DNA from: Tridacna crocea
Taxonomy: Eukaryota > Mollusca > Bivalvia > Cardiida > Cardiidae
Length of the DNA stretch: 64,000 nt
Assembly: GCA_943736015.1 (NCBI GenBank)
Contig: OX031058.1
Coordinates: 1,317,001-1,381,000, forward strand
Direction: 5' to 3'
Part shown: one piece after another, positions 50,038 to 61,875 of the stretch
Position numbering within the stretch: the first letter of the stretch is position 1
Layout of the letters: each line of letters opens with the position of its first letter
The notes under the pieces: generated by a model
What the model was told of the DNA's origin: nothing
Seen by the model: only the letters and a program-made list of their open reading frames with translations
Database searches by the model: none
Position numbers and translations under genes: made by a program

Positions 50038-50721
50038 CTTAGAATAGTATGCCGCTGTGACTGTTTGGCCCTCTGGAATTCGGTGCTGTAATAGCATCCC
50101 GTGCCGGTCCATGAAGTAAACGAACATCTGTTTTCCTGCGCTTTTTTGGACCCGAGCCTTTTTTGGTGGACGGGTACGCGGGGTTTTCCACACCGATGAC
50201 ATGCGCTTAGTTTCCGGGTCAAAGTGGTGCAGCCAGGTCTCATCCGTGGTGATAATCCTGTCTAAAAATGCGTCTCCCTCTGTTTCGTAGCGGGTAAGAA
50301 ACTCCTGTGAACATCGCACCCGGCATTCTTTTTCAATTTCCTTGAGCAATCGGGGCACCCAACGCGCACTAACTTTAGACATGCCCAGTTCATCTGTTAA
50401 TATCCCATGCACCGTGGATACCGAAACATCGAGTTCATCTGCAATCGACCTGACAGTAATTCTCCTATCACAATTTACCATGTCTTTCACTCGATCCCTA
50501 ACTGAACACACTACGACGGCCGGCCGACCAGATCTAGGATCGTCCTCAATAGAATCACGTCCGCTTCTAAAACGCGCATGCCACTTATATACAGTAGCTG
50601 GGCTGCATTTTTTATATTTTCCTGTAGATTTGATCATGTTCAGCGTTTCTGTTGGTAATTTTTCCAGCGCGACACAAAATTTCACAATACTTCGCAATTC
50701 GACGTCGCCGGTAGACGTCAT
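50038..50721 (-). CDS. Mariner transposase, exon 1
   Basis: This exon encodes residues 1-228 of a predicted 362-residue cut-and-paste transposase. The first helix-turn-helix (about residues 40-67, ending SIEDDPRSGRP) and the second (about 89-108, SIADELDVSVSTVHGIL) bind the inverted ends. The mariner linker motif WVPRLL is at 121-126. The first catalytic aspartate is D160 in TTDETWLHHF. The start ATG is the first in frame and gives an N-terminus of normal mariner length. The exon ends AAG|GTAAAT after YYSK. Read through, the frame stops four codons later (VNDK). The organisation matches Mos1-like proteins, where the triad is near 156/249/284. Confidence 0.93.
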
Positions 50722-51084
50722 CTCTTCCGGTCAGCGACTTTTTGATATCGCCTTCAAAATCGTGTAGCTCGTTTGAAAGAACCGAAAACGTTATGAGATT
50801 TGCAGGAAATGACGTCATGACGTTGTGTTAACGATTGACGTTTTCGCGCCATTTTGATGCCAATAGAAAGTATAAAAGATACAATGTAAAATCTGTTATA
50901 CTATGTTATACATTGTTAAGAAATGGACTGCTCCGGTATCCCGATATTGTGTTGCTAGGGTTACCGCTATTTTCGGTTATTGTTGATATTTTCGAATAAT
51001 CTTTTGGAAATGTAGTCACGGTATGTTTAAGTACTTATACCTTGATATTTACCTATAAATTACAAATAATATGGATTTTAGAGC

Positions 51085-51115
51085 AAAATTCTACGAACTT
51101 CCCGAACAACCCTCG
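51085..51115. repeat. Mariner terminal inverted repeat, right
   Basis: Read on the minus strand it starts CGAGGGTTGTTCGGGAAG. It is followed by the TA target duplication. Confidence 0.95.
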
Positions 51116-51119
51116 TATA

Positions 51120-51750
51120 AGTACTATGATTGTGGAAATTTTAAAAAAAATCTTTCCGTTAGAAAGTATGTTTTTATTGAAGATTAACCCTTAACCCGGT
51201 CAAATTATCTCACTTTTTAACTCAATGGGTTATATATAAAATGCATATTGGTACATTTACCATGCTCAGAACCAGGCTTATTCTTGTTTTTTGTGCAAAA
51301 CTGAATTATTTTTCTTTAAAGTGATGTATATTTGTATATTCTTCTGGTAATTTTCCTGTTTCATTGACTATTAAAGGAAAGTGTGTTAAATCCAGTATAT
51401 GCTGAATTTTGGAACTGTATATACCTTTTTCAAAAGTGAATTTCTCGGAAACGAGCACGGGGACCCCCTTTTTTTTCATTGTAATCTACAAGAGACATGA
51501 TGAGCTTTGTATGTGCAAAGTTTTAAAAAAATCTGTCCGTTGGAAGAATTTGTCATAAACGTCCTTAAGCTATTGAGGAATTTCAGATATTGCACCAATA
51601 GTTCGTTATGTTTGGTGGGAATGTTGCGTACCCAATAACATGCGTCAATTATAACAGACCGAACCCCGGTAGCAGTCCTAGCAGGCTCGTCCGAAAAGAC
51701 ACTTTTCGTTTTTATCTAGTTTTCTCATTAGGGCAAGCCTTCTGTATCAC
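51120..51750. other. Stretch without recognised genes
   Basis: AAATTTTAAAAAAAATCTTTCCGTT (near 51137) and AGTTTTAAAAAAATCTGTCCGTT (near 51520) are similar blocks, each followed by A/GGAA. Part of a family 2b end lies at 51669-51740. No exons recognised. Confidence 0.4.
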
Positions 51751-51751
51751 A

Positions 51752-52296
51752 AAATCTATTTATATACCGCAAAGAAATTTCTAGTGATCTGATTGGATAA
51801 TATTCCCCGAACGTATATATCATGTACACTGGCAAAACCAACTTAAAAGGCAGTTTCCCTTTCAGGAGCCCCGTATACATGACTACATTATCAACAAAAC
51901 ATCCAAACTGGCGACATCGATCAAGATTAACACAAGATTATGCGCCAAGCTGCACGTTTAAGCAGGTATTACCAAGGTTTCAGTGACGTCATATCTCAGT
52001 GACGTCAGTTTTCATTGAATTGGGGCACTCAGAAGGGAAATTCTACTCCGTCAGCGTACTTATTTTTTTAAACCAAAAAAAAACAGGTTAAATTCGCTTA
52101 ACAAACATTAGTATGGGAAAACTTTGCTGTGTAATAAATTCGTTGTACGGTCAGGTGGGAGGGGACTTGGAAACTTGTTCACGGCTGTGGTGAATCATGT
52201 CGCCTCTTCGCTTTCGTCTCGAAGTGACATGATTCACCACAGCCGTGAACAAGTTCCCAGGTCCCCTGCTACCTGCCCGTACAACTAATAATGTAG
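51752..52296. repeat. Dispersed repeat R2, copy 2
   Basis: Same order as 5792-6335, including TGACGTCA at 51984-51991 and 52000-52007 and the foldback 52152-52275. Confidence 0.85.
52152..52275. repeat. 124-bp foldback within R2, copy 2
   Basis: CAGGTGGGAGGGGACTTGG with CCAGGTCCCCTGCTACCTG, and GGTGAATCATGTC with GACATGATTCACC. Confidence 0.9.
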
Positions 52297-52399
52297 TCGT
52301 AAAGTGCCATCTCGGATCAGCCTGCGCGGACTGCGCAGGTTGATCCGAAATGACATTTAACGCAAATGTCCGAATGTCCATTTTCGCATGTTGCAAACC
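52293..52399. mobile_element. Family 2b element, right half
   Basis: Hairpin GTCGTAAAGTGCCATCTCGG... with CCTGCGCGGACTGCGCAGG, then CGCATGTTGCAAACC. Confidence 0.75.
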
Positions 52400-53690
52400 A
52401 AGCGATCTGCAAAAGCATCCTTCACCAAGGTCGTAAAAACTTTGGACTTTGTGGAGCAAGATTAACAAAATATATAAATCTGCCAAAGCTTTGGTGGATG
52501 ATATTTTCGGCTGTCGAGAGCGGTCGAGATTACAAATTTTGCACTGAAAGCATCAAGGAAAATTTAAAGAACCGGTATTATAAAATTTGATTGATAGATT
52601 CATTAGAGGATTTCCTTTCAAATTTACATACATATTGAACCGTTCTGTGATCAAGTATCTATAATAGGCAATATTTCCATCTATATCATGTATTAATGAC
52701 TCGGCACCGAGTGCAGTTTTTCTTTATTTCCATATTCCCATTTGCAGACAAATATATACTCAGTTCCATGATAATTGTGCACTTAACATTCTTTTATTTC
52801 TCGTCACATATTTAACTGAAGACCAATAAATTTGGTATCATACTTTAGTTCAGAGTCTGTAGAAAATGCCAGTCAAATCTGATTTTGACTTACAGAAAGT
52901 TTTTGTTCGATTTTTGCAGTTTAAAGGTGGGTATTTAGAATTTTTACATCTCGCCAAATTAAAAAATATAGATATCACTGAAATTCATATGAAAAAATAA
53001 TACAAATCATCAAGAATTAAGATTCATAAAATTACAAGCAAAAATTTTTTTGATGGTATTCCCTTAAAAGGCTACGTAGCCACTTAAGCTATTTTTAGAT
53101 TTCGCGCCAAAAATCAATAAAGCATTGTGGGAATGTCAAGTTACTGTCATAATGCTTAAATTCCCTCTCATAACAAACATGTAATAATTATTTTCCATAA
53201 TGTCTACTTCAAACGCTATGTTTGAAGCTACTTCTGTGTATTCTTGTAAGTAAATGAGCGAATTGATCATCTAAAAATAGAATGTGTCTCCCGTTGGTGT
53301 CAACCTGGGCCGTAGTAAATCTCTAACTTCTCGTGTTGTCGGACGGTTTTCGACTACTGGGGTTTTATGAATGAAAATTAAAAGGCTTTGGGAGTATAAG
53401 GATGATTTTTTTGCACTTTTGTAAAATTTTCGACCCAAAATCTGAAGGGCCACCTTTAAATGAAGGTGGTACTAAATTCAAAGTTGCAAAAGTATTCAAA
53501 GACTAATGTAACATTAAAGTTAGGAAGTTAGGTTTTTCTTAAAGTTCTTGTAATTTTTCAATCAATATCTTATATGGCCACCTACGAAAGCCTAGAAGTG
53601 TCAGAATGGTGGTAAAATTCATGTTGACCCTTATAGGCTTTCGTAGCCACCTCTGCTGTTGATACAGGCAATTTTTCGACGTCGCATAGA
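52400..53690. other. Stretch without recognised genes
   Basis: AT-rich. GCCACCTACGAAAGCCTAG (near 53580) and ATAGGCTTTCGTAGCCACC (near 53632) form an inverted pair, and GGCTACGTAGCC occurs near 53072. No exon recognised. Confidence 0.4.
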
Positions 53691-54245
53691 CCTTACATTA
53701 CGTGAAATCATTGCATCAGGAATATTATTCCATTCCTGAACGAAAGCGGTGGCCAAAACCTAACTTTAATGAACGTCTTACCTCGCCCTGACATGATTGG
53801 AAGACAGGTTGCAGTCGGGGCAGAACGTGTAATTTTGGCTTGATAATGCCTGAAGCCCCTGTCTCATCTAACCTGTTCATAGAAAGTCTTACCCCGGTCA
53901 ACAAAATCGTAAAACAGGCTGCGGCCGGGACAAGACGCGAAATACCGTTCGGTAATATGCAAACGCAGTCAGGGTCAGTTGATGCCCGACTGTACCGCGT
54001 CTCTAATAGGATGGTAGCACGATAATTCCGTTTGTAGTTCGTCCATCTTGTTCTCAGTTGTTGTCACTCGGTCTAACTACAGGACATGATGGACGGCAAG
54101 AAATTTTGAGCAGACTCAAAGTTCTGGACTACCTTCCCGTTCTAACCCGTCCATTAACTTCGTAAACAGATCGTAAAAGGTTGCTAATACGTCCGTTTGA
54201 ACACAGATGAAGTCCGTTCGGCACAACTTTTCAGAACGGAGTGCG
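53690..54245 (-). repeat. Dispersed repeat R3, copy 2 (inverted)
   Basis: Reverse complement of 2030-2725, including the tandem units. It lacks the palindrome found in copy 1, so it shows the empty site near 54110. Confidence 0.75.
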
Positions 54246-54247
54246 TT

Positions 54248-54595
54248 GTCTGCGCATGTCATATTCTTTGAAGATTCGACTGTATCTTATATAACACATC
54301 ACTAGCCCCGAAAGCGGGCTGACTGTAATATTACGCTCTATAAAGTAGTGATGTAGAAAATAGCTTTTATTAATACGTTTGAGGAGAAATGAGATCTGCT
54401 TTAGCTTCAGATTTCTCTAAACTGCTGATAATAGATGAGTGAATTGCACGAGGTAGCGTTTTATTGAATAAACGTTTAGTTTAGTTTGAAATTCAAAGTA
54501 ACGGTTGTCGCGTAGGAAAGTGGTTCGGCTCTGTACCCAGGATGCCCAAATTAGATAGATAAGTATTTATAGAATGCCATCTAGCGGGAGATAAT
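54248..54595. repeat. Element F, one full arm
   Basis: From GCATGTCATATTCTTTGAAGATTCG (parts) to GCCATCTAGCGGGAGATAATGG. It directly follows R3. Confidence 0.78.
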
Positions 54596-54783
54596 GGAAC
54601 GGAGTGAGAACGAGTTTGGTGTGATGGGGCCAAAAACGATCTAAGTTCGTCTTCCGGTTGTGTGAAGTCCATGAGATAATATTTTGCAGCACCGATTTAC
54701 CCATATAAGAACATGACCTTAATCCGAGAATGTTGACACCTTGTTTATACAAAAACAGTCCGTTGTTTGATAAAAGGATTTGG

Positions 54784-55040
54784 CGCCTGATCCGTGAAAA
54801 CGGGGACTTAATGCATTTGCGAAAAGTTTCCACTCAGGTCAGCCTGCGCATTCCGTGCAAGCTGACCTGAGCCGAAACATTTCGATATTGGTCAATTTTC
54901 TGTATGTCAAAGGACCGAATTACCCTTTGATTTAATAGGTTGTCATACAAAACGGATATTAGGGATTTATAATACTCTAATGTTAGGTATCATTCACCAA
55001 ACAGATGTCGCATTAACCCCTTTTTTCCAGCGCACGTCTC
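54784..55040. mobile_element. Family 2 hairpin MITE
   Basis: GTGAAAACGGGGACTTAATGC left, CATTAACCCCTTTTTTCCAG right. Core CTCAGGTCAGCC/AGCTGACCTGAG. Confidence 0.83.
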
Positions 55041-55138
55041 ATTTATAAACAGGATAAGGCGGACAACGCAAAAATTTGGGACACTTTTGGAATGATTACA
55101 TAATAATCATGCCTGAAATCAGTGACGCAGCGCAGAAT

Positions 55139-55218
55139 CCATCTTCGCGAGCCAAGGTTACGATCACTATGTGCTTCGAGTAGCGTAGTGGATTGTCACC
55201 CTTGGCTTGCGAAGATGC
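55139..55218. repeat. Hairpin R5, copy 2
   Basis: CATCTTCGCGAGCCAAGG pairs with CCTTGGCTTGCGAAGATG around GATCACTATGTGCTTCG...; related to 14550-14935. Confidence 0.75.
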
Positions 55219-55384
55219 GTAGAATCCCGTTTATTTATCAGGGTCGTCCTCGTTTGAACATGAAGACAAAGTTTATGGTTTCATTTCAATTTGTGTAAAC
55301 ACTCATGAAGCAAGAATCGGTTACTAACATATTTTGGCTGAGCACTGGCAAGGGGGGGTTAAGATTGATTTTATGATTCATTTT

Positions 55385-55675
55385 ATGGTGTTTAACGCAG
55401 GTTTCAACATTATTTAAGTTCTATCGCGGCGGCCAGTTCATATATCAATGCTTTCCTGGGGTCTCTTTTACCAACATTACCATTTATTCACCCAGTGATA
55501 GATACCAGTGCTCCGCGCAGTTTTCTTTCCAAACATTTGGCTGCTTTTTCACATAAACAATCGTCGAAACAATGGTCAGCGGCGAGAGAGGAATGAATCC
55601 TGTCGCACTGATTATCATTAATTGGCCGAGACAGAGACAGGGGATTGAACCGACAACCCCTTGTTCTCAAGATCT
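55385..55675 (-). mobile_element. tRNA-derived SINE, near full length
   Basis: GGTGTTTAACGCAGGTTTCAAC inverted tail end, body, then B box GGTTCAATCCCC on the minus strand; the head is cut at CTTGAGAACAAGG. Confidence 0.82.
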
Positions 55676-55786
55676 CAGGGATCGTGTGATAAATGATTAA
55701 CGATTTCAGTGTTGTTACTATTAACGGGAAATGGCAATCATAATTTCAGACTTTCAATCCAGTTATTGGGATTTAATTATCAAGGA

Positions 55787-55860
55787 TTAAGTCTTTACCA
55801 AGAGACCAAATTTCAGCCCGGTCAAAAAATTGAAATTTGCAGACGACAAAATACACGTAT
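55787..55860 (-). mobile_element. Family 1 MITE, left part, interrupted by larger elements
   Basis: TTAA-GTCTTTACCAAGAGACC and TTTGCAGACGACAAAATA. The expected continuation (ATTGGGAGAAAATG near 57745) follows the element 55869-57708. Confidence 0.6.
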
Positions 55861-56079
55861 ATGTATATGTCGTAGGCCAGATTGGAATCCAGGCAGATCC
55901 GGAATCGGCCTAGGCAGATCTGGAATCTGCCTAGGCCAAACTAGAATTCTAGTTTGGTCTAGACCAAACTAGAATTCTAGTTTGGCCTAGGCAGATTCCA
56001 GATCTGCCTAGGCCAAATTAGAATTCCAGTTTGGCTAGGCAGACACAGGATTTGCCTAGACCAAATTGGAATCTTTTCT

Positions 56080-56339
56080 TTTTTTAGAACCTTTTCGGTA
56101 AATACCCAATTTAACACAAAAAAAGACATTTCTTTATCACTTGAATTTTGATTTTTACACCTTTTCTGTAAATGCTTTATTAAGTAAACACTTTTATACA
56201 AAAGGAAAAAAAAAGTAGTAAGTTACAAATTTATCTTCATTCTTCTGTTTATGTAGTTCCCAACTTAAATCATATATTTTGTAGGAAGTGTAGACAAAGA
56301 TCAGCATGTACATTATTACAGATTGGTCTTTTGTCTACA

Positions 56340-56376
<37 letters not shown>

Positions 56377-57520
56377 TAGACATTTAATATTCGTGAACAA
56401 TGCAATTAATTATAATGAATTATTTCAAAAACAAAAACGGTTTAGTAAATGTGACCCTTCATGTAAAAAAGGACCATGCAGAAACTGCAATAAGTATTGA
56501 CACTGGTCAGATTACACTGACTGCATTGACTGACCAAGACTAAAATTTCACTTCACGTAGATTTTCTGTAGATGATATGCTTACCTATCTAATAAACAGT
56601 CATGTGTTTGAAACTATTAACCCAGATATATGTACAGTTACACTGTCTGTGATCTCTCTAATTTCATGTAAGGGGTAGCTAGATGGTCCCTGTGTGTGTG
56701 CGTGATTGGTCAAAAAGATATCACAATTCATACTTTTACAGCTACATGTAACTATTTTGGCAATTAACCCTTTACCAGACAACAAAATTTTAACCTTGTC
56801 CAAATTGAAAGCATTTGAAGACAATGATTTCAATGTGGTTAAGATTGAGCATTTTTTCTTTGGTAAGGTAAAAACTATTGTGGGAAAAGGAGAAAATACT
56901 AGTCACCAAAATTTTCTTCTATCCACATAATGTTTTCAAAAGGCTCCTTTCCCAGTTTCGTTAAGAGTCTGCATTGAGTGGTAAAGGGTTATCAATATTT
57001 TCACAATTACAACTTTCACTGGTCTTCACACATCATAATTATACTTGTGCCAGGTAGACAGGTTGACCCATCACATATTATAAATTACCATTTATTGGGA
57101 AAAGATATAAAGAAAATACAGTATGAATGATTCTCCTTTCCCCATCTGATGATAATTTCTACCAGATTTATTAATCATTTTTCTCATTTTGACAATATCA
57201 GTCCTACAAAAAATGAAAATAAAACAGGTTTACAAATACAACTCTGTGGTAGAATTCTTAGGAAATTACAAAAAAAAAAAAAAAAATCTCCTTTTCCAAC
57301 AATGCTTACTACTTTATTATTGGATTATTTCTTTCTATTAATCAAACAGATCCACATATGTTTACAACTAAGATGTACATGTATTTCTAGTTAAAGCATA
57401 ATCTTTTTTTCCCCATTTGCTCCAATTCCTACATTTTTTCATGCTAAAGTGCAAAACATTCAACACCAAGTCTTACTTTGAATTTCTGATGAGTAACCTC
57501 TTTTATTTTTGGGTTTAAAT
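56080..57520. other. Interior of element L
   Basis: A (TTA)n run at 56343-56378, one family 1 copy at 56764 and an A-run near 57270. No recognised coding sequence. Confidence 0.5.
56764..56992 (-). mobile_element. Family 1 TTAA hairpin MITE inside element L
   Basis: TTAA-CCCTTTACCAGACAAC left. The hairpin is worn (ACTAGTCACC). Right GTGGTAAAGGGTTAT. Confidence 0.85.
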
Positions 57521-57784
57521 TAAAAATTCCAATTTGGTCTAGGCAGATTCTGGATCTGCCTAGCCAAACTGGAATCCTAATTTGGTCTAGGCAGATCTGG
57601 AATCTGTCTAGACCAAAGTAGAATTCTAATTTGGTCTGGGCCAAAATAGAATTCCAATTTAGTCTAGGCAGATTCCGGATCTGCCTAGATTCCAGTTTGG
57701 ACTACGACATATATATGCGATACAAAAATTTATTTGTCATTGTATTGGGAGAAAATGTACGTTTTCTTCTATTCATGCATTCAT

Positions 57785-57909
57785 CACGGGGGTAATACCA
57801 AAATGGCTATTTCTGCTGTCGACCGAGCTGGTACTGCGTAAAGCTGCTGTCGACCGAGGAATACGGTTTACGACCGAGCAGTACGGCTGTCGACAGGGGG
57901 ACAAGGTGA
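57785..57909. repeat. Element M left terminal inverted repeat
   Basis: Holds three CGACCGAG and two GCTGTCGAC blocks, then CAGGGGGACAAGGTGA. Confidence 0.93.
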
Positions 57910-58224
57910 CTTTGATGCCCTTGGAGAAGCAAAAACGTAAGTATTAACATTTAAAAACGCTATCAATCTTTTAAACAGACAACGTGTTATTTGTCTGTTC
58001 ACTTATAGAGAGTTGTGACGCTGAAAAACACTATAAAATACCCATTCTTTCGAAAAAAATCAATTTACATAGAATATCATTAATCTAATGCATTATAAAA
58101 GGTACGAAAGCAACAAAACGCCTTATATATTTCGTGTATCATTTACGCTTCTACAACAAAGTGTGTTTGGCATAATTCGTGCACTCTGGAAGATTTTATG
58201 GACCTTTGAAAAATATCAGGATAC

Positions 58225-58292
58225 GGATGTCGATTACCAGTTATACGGCTGTCGATGGTTTCGTAGTCTGAATGATACGGCTGTCGACAAAA
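58225..58292 (+). repeat. Element M left subterminal motif cluster
   Basis: TACGGATGTCGA, TACGGCTGTCGA and TACGGCTGTCGAC about 30 bp apart; likely protein-binding sites (inference). Confidence 0.7.
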
Positions 58293-58299
58293 TATGAAA

Positions 58300-59050
58300 A
58301 CTACATTTCATGTATCTGTGTTAAAATACATGATTTATTCTATGACTATTACTGAAATCTCCACTATAAGGCAGATTTCACTGGGAGCCATGAAGAAAAT
58401 TGTATGTTTGTGCGGACTGATGTCTTAAAAGTCGCAACAGTCGCCAAAAATGACTCCACCCTTAACTCGCCCGTATATAGTTCACACAACAGACTACAAG
58501 GCTGGTCACAGATGTAAATACTTAAACATGTAAAGGTCAAATCAGATTAAGAATAAAACTGCAAAATATGATTTTAGACTAGCAAAGCTAGTCTATAGGC
58601 ATCCAGATTGAGTCAGACTCAATGTAAACAAAAAACCCCACAGTTTCAAAATACTGCCTCACAAAAAATACTCCTTACTGTTAAGAATCTTAATTCAGTC
58701 ATTACGACAACTTTGACTTCAAGCGCAGAGTCTCTACCATCCCAGTTTGAACTTGTCCACTTTCAAAGCAGTAGATTGTACAAGATGTCATTGATAAGGT
58801 ACATGATGCTTGCTTATAGGTAAAGTAAGTGACCTATATGCAAATCAGGCTCATATCACTGATTCCTACCCCGGAGTACATAAAAGTATGAATGGATCTA
58901 AAAGTAATACCTCCAGGTGACTTGTAGCAAATCCCAGCTACACAAACCCTGACTGGCCAGGGAACCTTTCTCATTCCTCCAGTCATTCCTTATTTAGATC
59001 ATTTTGAATGCGAAAGTGATATGTTAAACTGTTGTTTAACGTCTTGTATA
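58300..59050. other. Interior of element M, left part
   Basis: A short palindrome GACTAGCAAAGCTAGTC at 58577-58593. No recognised coding sequence. Confidence 0.45.
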
Positions 59051-59285
59051 TTAACCTTTTACCACACAATCCCAAGTTTTCACATTAGTGGGGAAGAAGC
59101 CCTTTGAAAACATTGCGGGAAAAGAAATAGGAAATGCTAGATACCGGTACAAGCATTTTCCCTTTTTCTCGTGTTTTTTCAACCCTTTTAGAATGTTTTC
59201 ATCAATTTAATCACATTTAACTTTATTGTCTGGAACAGCTTTTAATGTGGAGGGCCGTAAAATGTTTGGTTTTGTAAAGAGTTAA
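59051..59285 (+). mobile_element. Family 1 TTAA MITE, worn
   Basis: TTAA-CCTTTTACCACACAATCCC to TGTAAAGAG-TTAA; stem diverged with inserted ATACCGGT. Confidence 0.82.
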
Positions 59286-59311
59286 ATAATTGACTATTGC
59301 ATCCGTTGCTG

Positions 59312-59532
59312 TTAACCCTTTACCACACAACAACAACTTTTAACGCCCGTGAGGAAGAAGCCTTTTGAAATCATTGTTGGAAAAGGAGAAAATGCTGGTA
59401 ACCAGCATTTTCTCCTTTTCCCAGGTTTTTTTCCTATCAAAGCAAAATTGCACCATTTGAGCCACTTTGAAATTGTCATCTCCAAATGCTTTCAATTTGG
59501 ATAGATCTAAAATTTTTGTGGTAATGGGTTAA
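59312..59532 (+). mobile_element. Family 1 TTAA hairpin MITE
   Basis: TTAA-CCCTTTACCACACAACAAC to GTGGTAATGGG-TTAA; right stem shortened. Confidence 0.9.
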
Positions 59533-59909
59533 TTAACTGTATAACCAAGTTATTCCTCAACATGCTTAAAAAAAGGTTAAATAAAACATTCTGGCGGATG
59601 TGTATATTTTTGTAAAAGAAAAATATCCCATTATCGGTTATTATTAATTAACTATTGGATATATAGAAGTTATACATGGAAACCGGTCCACGAGATACCA
59701 GTCACATTTCTGACTTCGTATAGTACACATGTCGTGACCCAGGCTTAATACGACTTGGCCTCCGATCAATACAGTTGACCTCGTATCAATATTGATGACC
59801 CAAGACCAATACAGAAATCCTTGAATGTGATTGGCCAAAAGTTCACTTGCGTGAGCGTCTGCGCTTACTTTTAGCCAATCACGTTCAAAGAGGCGGCAAA
59901 GTAAACGTA

Positions 59910-60044
59910 ACCCGAAAATTGGTATTTGTTTCCAGCAGGGTAGAAAACATTGTGGGAAAAGGAGAAAATACTGGTTTCCAGCATTTTCTCCTTTTCTAAC
60001 AATCTTTTCAGAAGGCTTCTTTTTCAGGGTCGTAAAAGGGTTAA
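59910..60044 (-). mobile_element. Family 1 MITE, left arm lost
   Basis: CATTGTGGGAAAAGGAG stem, ACTGGTTTCCAG loop, right GTCGTAAAAGGG-TTAA. Confidence 0.78.
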
Positions 60045-60059
60045 TTAATAAAATTGTCA

Positions 60060-60182
60060 TTAATCAAGTGATTTCGTATTGCCCAGTTACAGGTCCTCGA
60101 TCAGCCGTATTGATCCTCGGCCTCGGGCCAATACGGCTGACGTCGGACCTGTAACTGGGCCAATACGAAATCACTTGATTAA
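60060..60182. repeat. 123-bp foldback
   Basis: TTAATCAAGTGATTTCGTATTG and CAATACGAAATCACTTGATTAA (arms), then CCCAGTTACAGGTC/GACCTGTAACTGGG and GCCGTATTG/CAATACGGC. Confidence 0.9.
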
Positions 60183-60189
60183 TAACATT

Positions 60190-60262
60190 ATAGTTTAGAT
60201 CTAAGATCAGATTGCACAGACTGTGTAGCCTGATCTTGTCCCACACTGTCTGTCTGCTCCTC
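60190..60262. mobile_element. Family 3 hairpin, worn
   Basis: TTTAGATCTAAGATCAGATTGCACAG...TAGCCTGATCTTG. Confidence 0.6.
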
Positions 60263-61870
60263 TGTCCAGACAGACATCTTTTAAAATCCTTGATGAAAAT
60301 TGGTGAAACATCCTTAATGTATTCCTTACGATAGTCCACCGATAAAGATTCCTTCTTCATTTTTTCATTTGATGCCGTGTCATCGGAAAAGGGGGGGGGC
60401 TTGATGTATGTTTCCATTACGGACTGATATCTTTTTAACTATTGGACAAAATTTCATGAAACTTCGTATTAATTTTGTTTATAGGCCGCATCATATTTGT
60501 CTTATCTTTTAAAATGCTATGCTATGGAAATAACTAAAAGGCAAGGTGTACATGCAAAACACAATTTACCTCTTATTTCTTACTATCTGAAGATGTCTTT
60601 TTAGGCAGGAGATTTCATCTCGACAAAAAACCTGTTTTAAATTGAAAGTTAACAAACCGAAGTTTATCATAATATTTCCTAGAGAAGAAAATAGTCAAGA
60701 GCGTCGGGTAAAGTCAATGGATTGAACTGCATTTGAATTGAACCAACTTGGATTAATAACCAGATTGAACCGATGGACCTGGAACGGACCCAGAAACCAG
60801 ATATGACAATATTTCTTCAATCAGGTATAAATCAACAAAGATTTACATTTACCATAACCACACACTAGTTCCAAATTCGCTAGTCTGTCAGTATTTTCAG
60901 TACTTTGATAAAGGAATAGGGCTGCAAACATGTGCAAATACTCTTGAAGAATGATGTCGGAAAGAGCACATGCGCTTGACGTATAAATGCAAAAACAGGT
61001 CAAAAATTCTAAATATTTTTGCTACATGAGCCATTACGAAATTGCATATAGATTGCCTCAATATTAACCTTGATATTTAGCATTTTGAGAGGGTTTTCAG
61101 AGCGAAGAACTTCAAGCGCCTATGGAGAGAGGAACATTTCGCAACAAATGTCATGGTAATCGGTAGGGTTGCCTTGAGTAATGTGCAATGGCTATCTCTA
61201 GAGAGCGGTTGCATGCTTTGAAATATTTTGACCTGGTCAAAGAAAACTTTCCAGATTTTCAGCAAACGGTTAGGAGTTTCTAATCAATAAGAAAAAAATT
61301 CAACTGCACTGAATGCAAAGATTGCATTTTGTCGATTATCTGGGAATTTTTCTATATGCCGTCAACTTTGAGCGTATTTGCTTCAAAGTGACAATTCATT
61401 ACGTTAACAATCCCGTGCAGTTCAAACCCCTGTGAACCCCATTTTATAAAGTGAAAAGTGGGGTTTGCAGGGGTATGGGCTATTTTTCTTATTTTTGTTT
61501 AAAACGTAGGTTTTGGTTGATCATTAGAACCTCCTCACCGAGGCGGTTTCAAAGAAACCTTAAAATCTATGTTTGGATCAGAAATAAGAAAAGATACAAA
61601 GGTTTATATTCCGAATAAATGCATCTTCTGACACCATGTCACACAGCATTAAATTGCATTGGTATGTTAATTAAGATAATGATTTCATATGTGATGATCA
61701 GCTTACAGTCTCATTTTGGACTCACACAACAGAATTTTAGACCTCTATAATTTCCTTATAAATTTGGACGGATTACATGGAATTTACGTCAAAATGTTTC
61801 TCTTTCCAAGACCATTCTTCATGTTCCAAGATCATTCTAAGTTCAAATGTTTTACTGATTTGACACATAT
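60263..61870. other. Interior of element M, middle
   Basis: AT-rich. Minus-strand frames at 60417-60064 and 61265-61077 have no recognised homology. A complete transposase frame is absent. Confidence 0.4.
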
Positions 61871-61875
61871 AACAC

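Larger units (their letters stand above)
49310..51115 (-). mobile_element. Complete mariner (DD34D) transposon
   Basis: The element is 1806 bp, flanked by TA on both sides (49308-49309 and 51116-51117), with 31-bp terminal inverted repeats that differ at one position. It carries one transposase gene in two exons on the minus strand. It is longer than typical 1.3-kb mariners because of a 394-bp leader and the intron. No stop or frameshift is seen in the spliced frame, so it may be recently active. Confidence 0.95.
55869..57708. mobile_element. 1840-bp element L with repeat-array inverted ends
   Basis: GTCGTAGGCCAGATTGGAATC at the left mirrors GATTCCAGTTTGGACTACGAC (parts: ends 57708). Each arm is about 190-210 bp of GGCAGATCTGGAATCTGCCTAG and CCAAACTAGAATTC blocks that are themselves palindromic. 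The interior (56080-57520) is AT-rich and has no transposase. AT-rich flanks make the target duplication ambiguous. Confidence 0.75.

Noticed and set aside
50342..50767. 141-codon plus-strand open frame
   Set aside because: Antisense to mariner transposase exon 1; the minus strand carries the conserved motifs.
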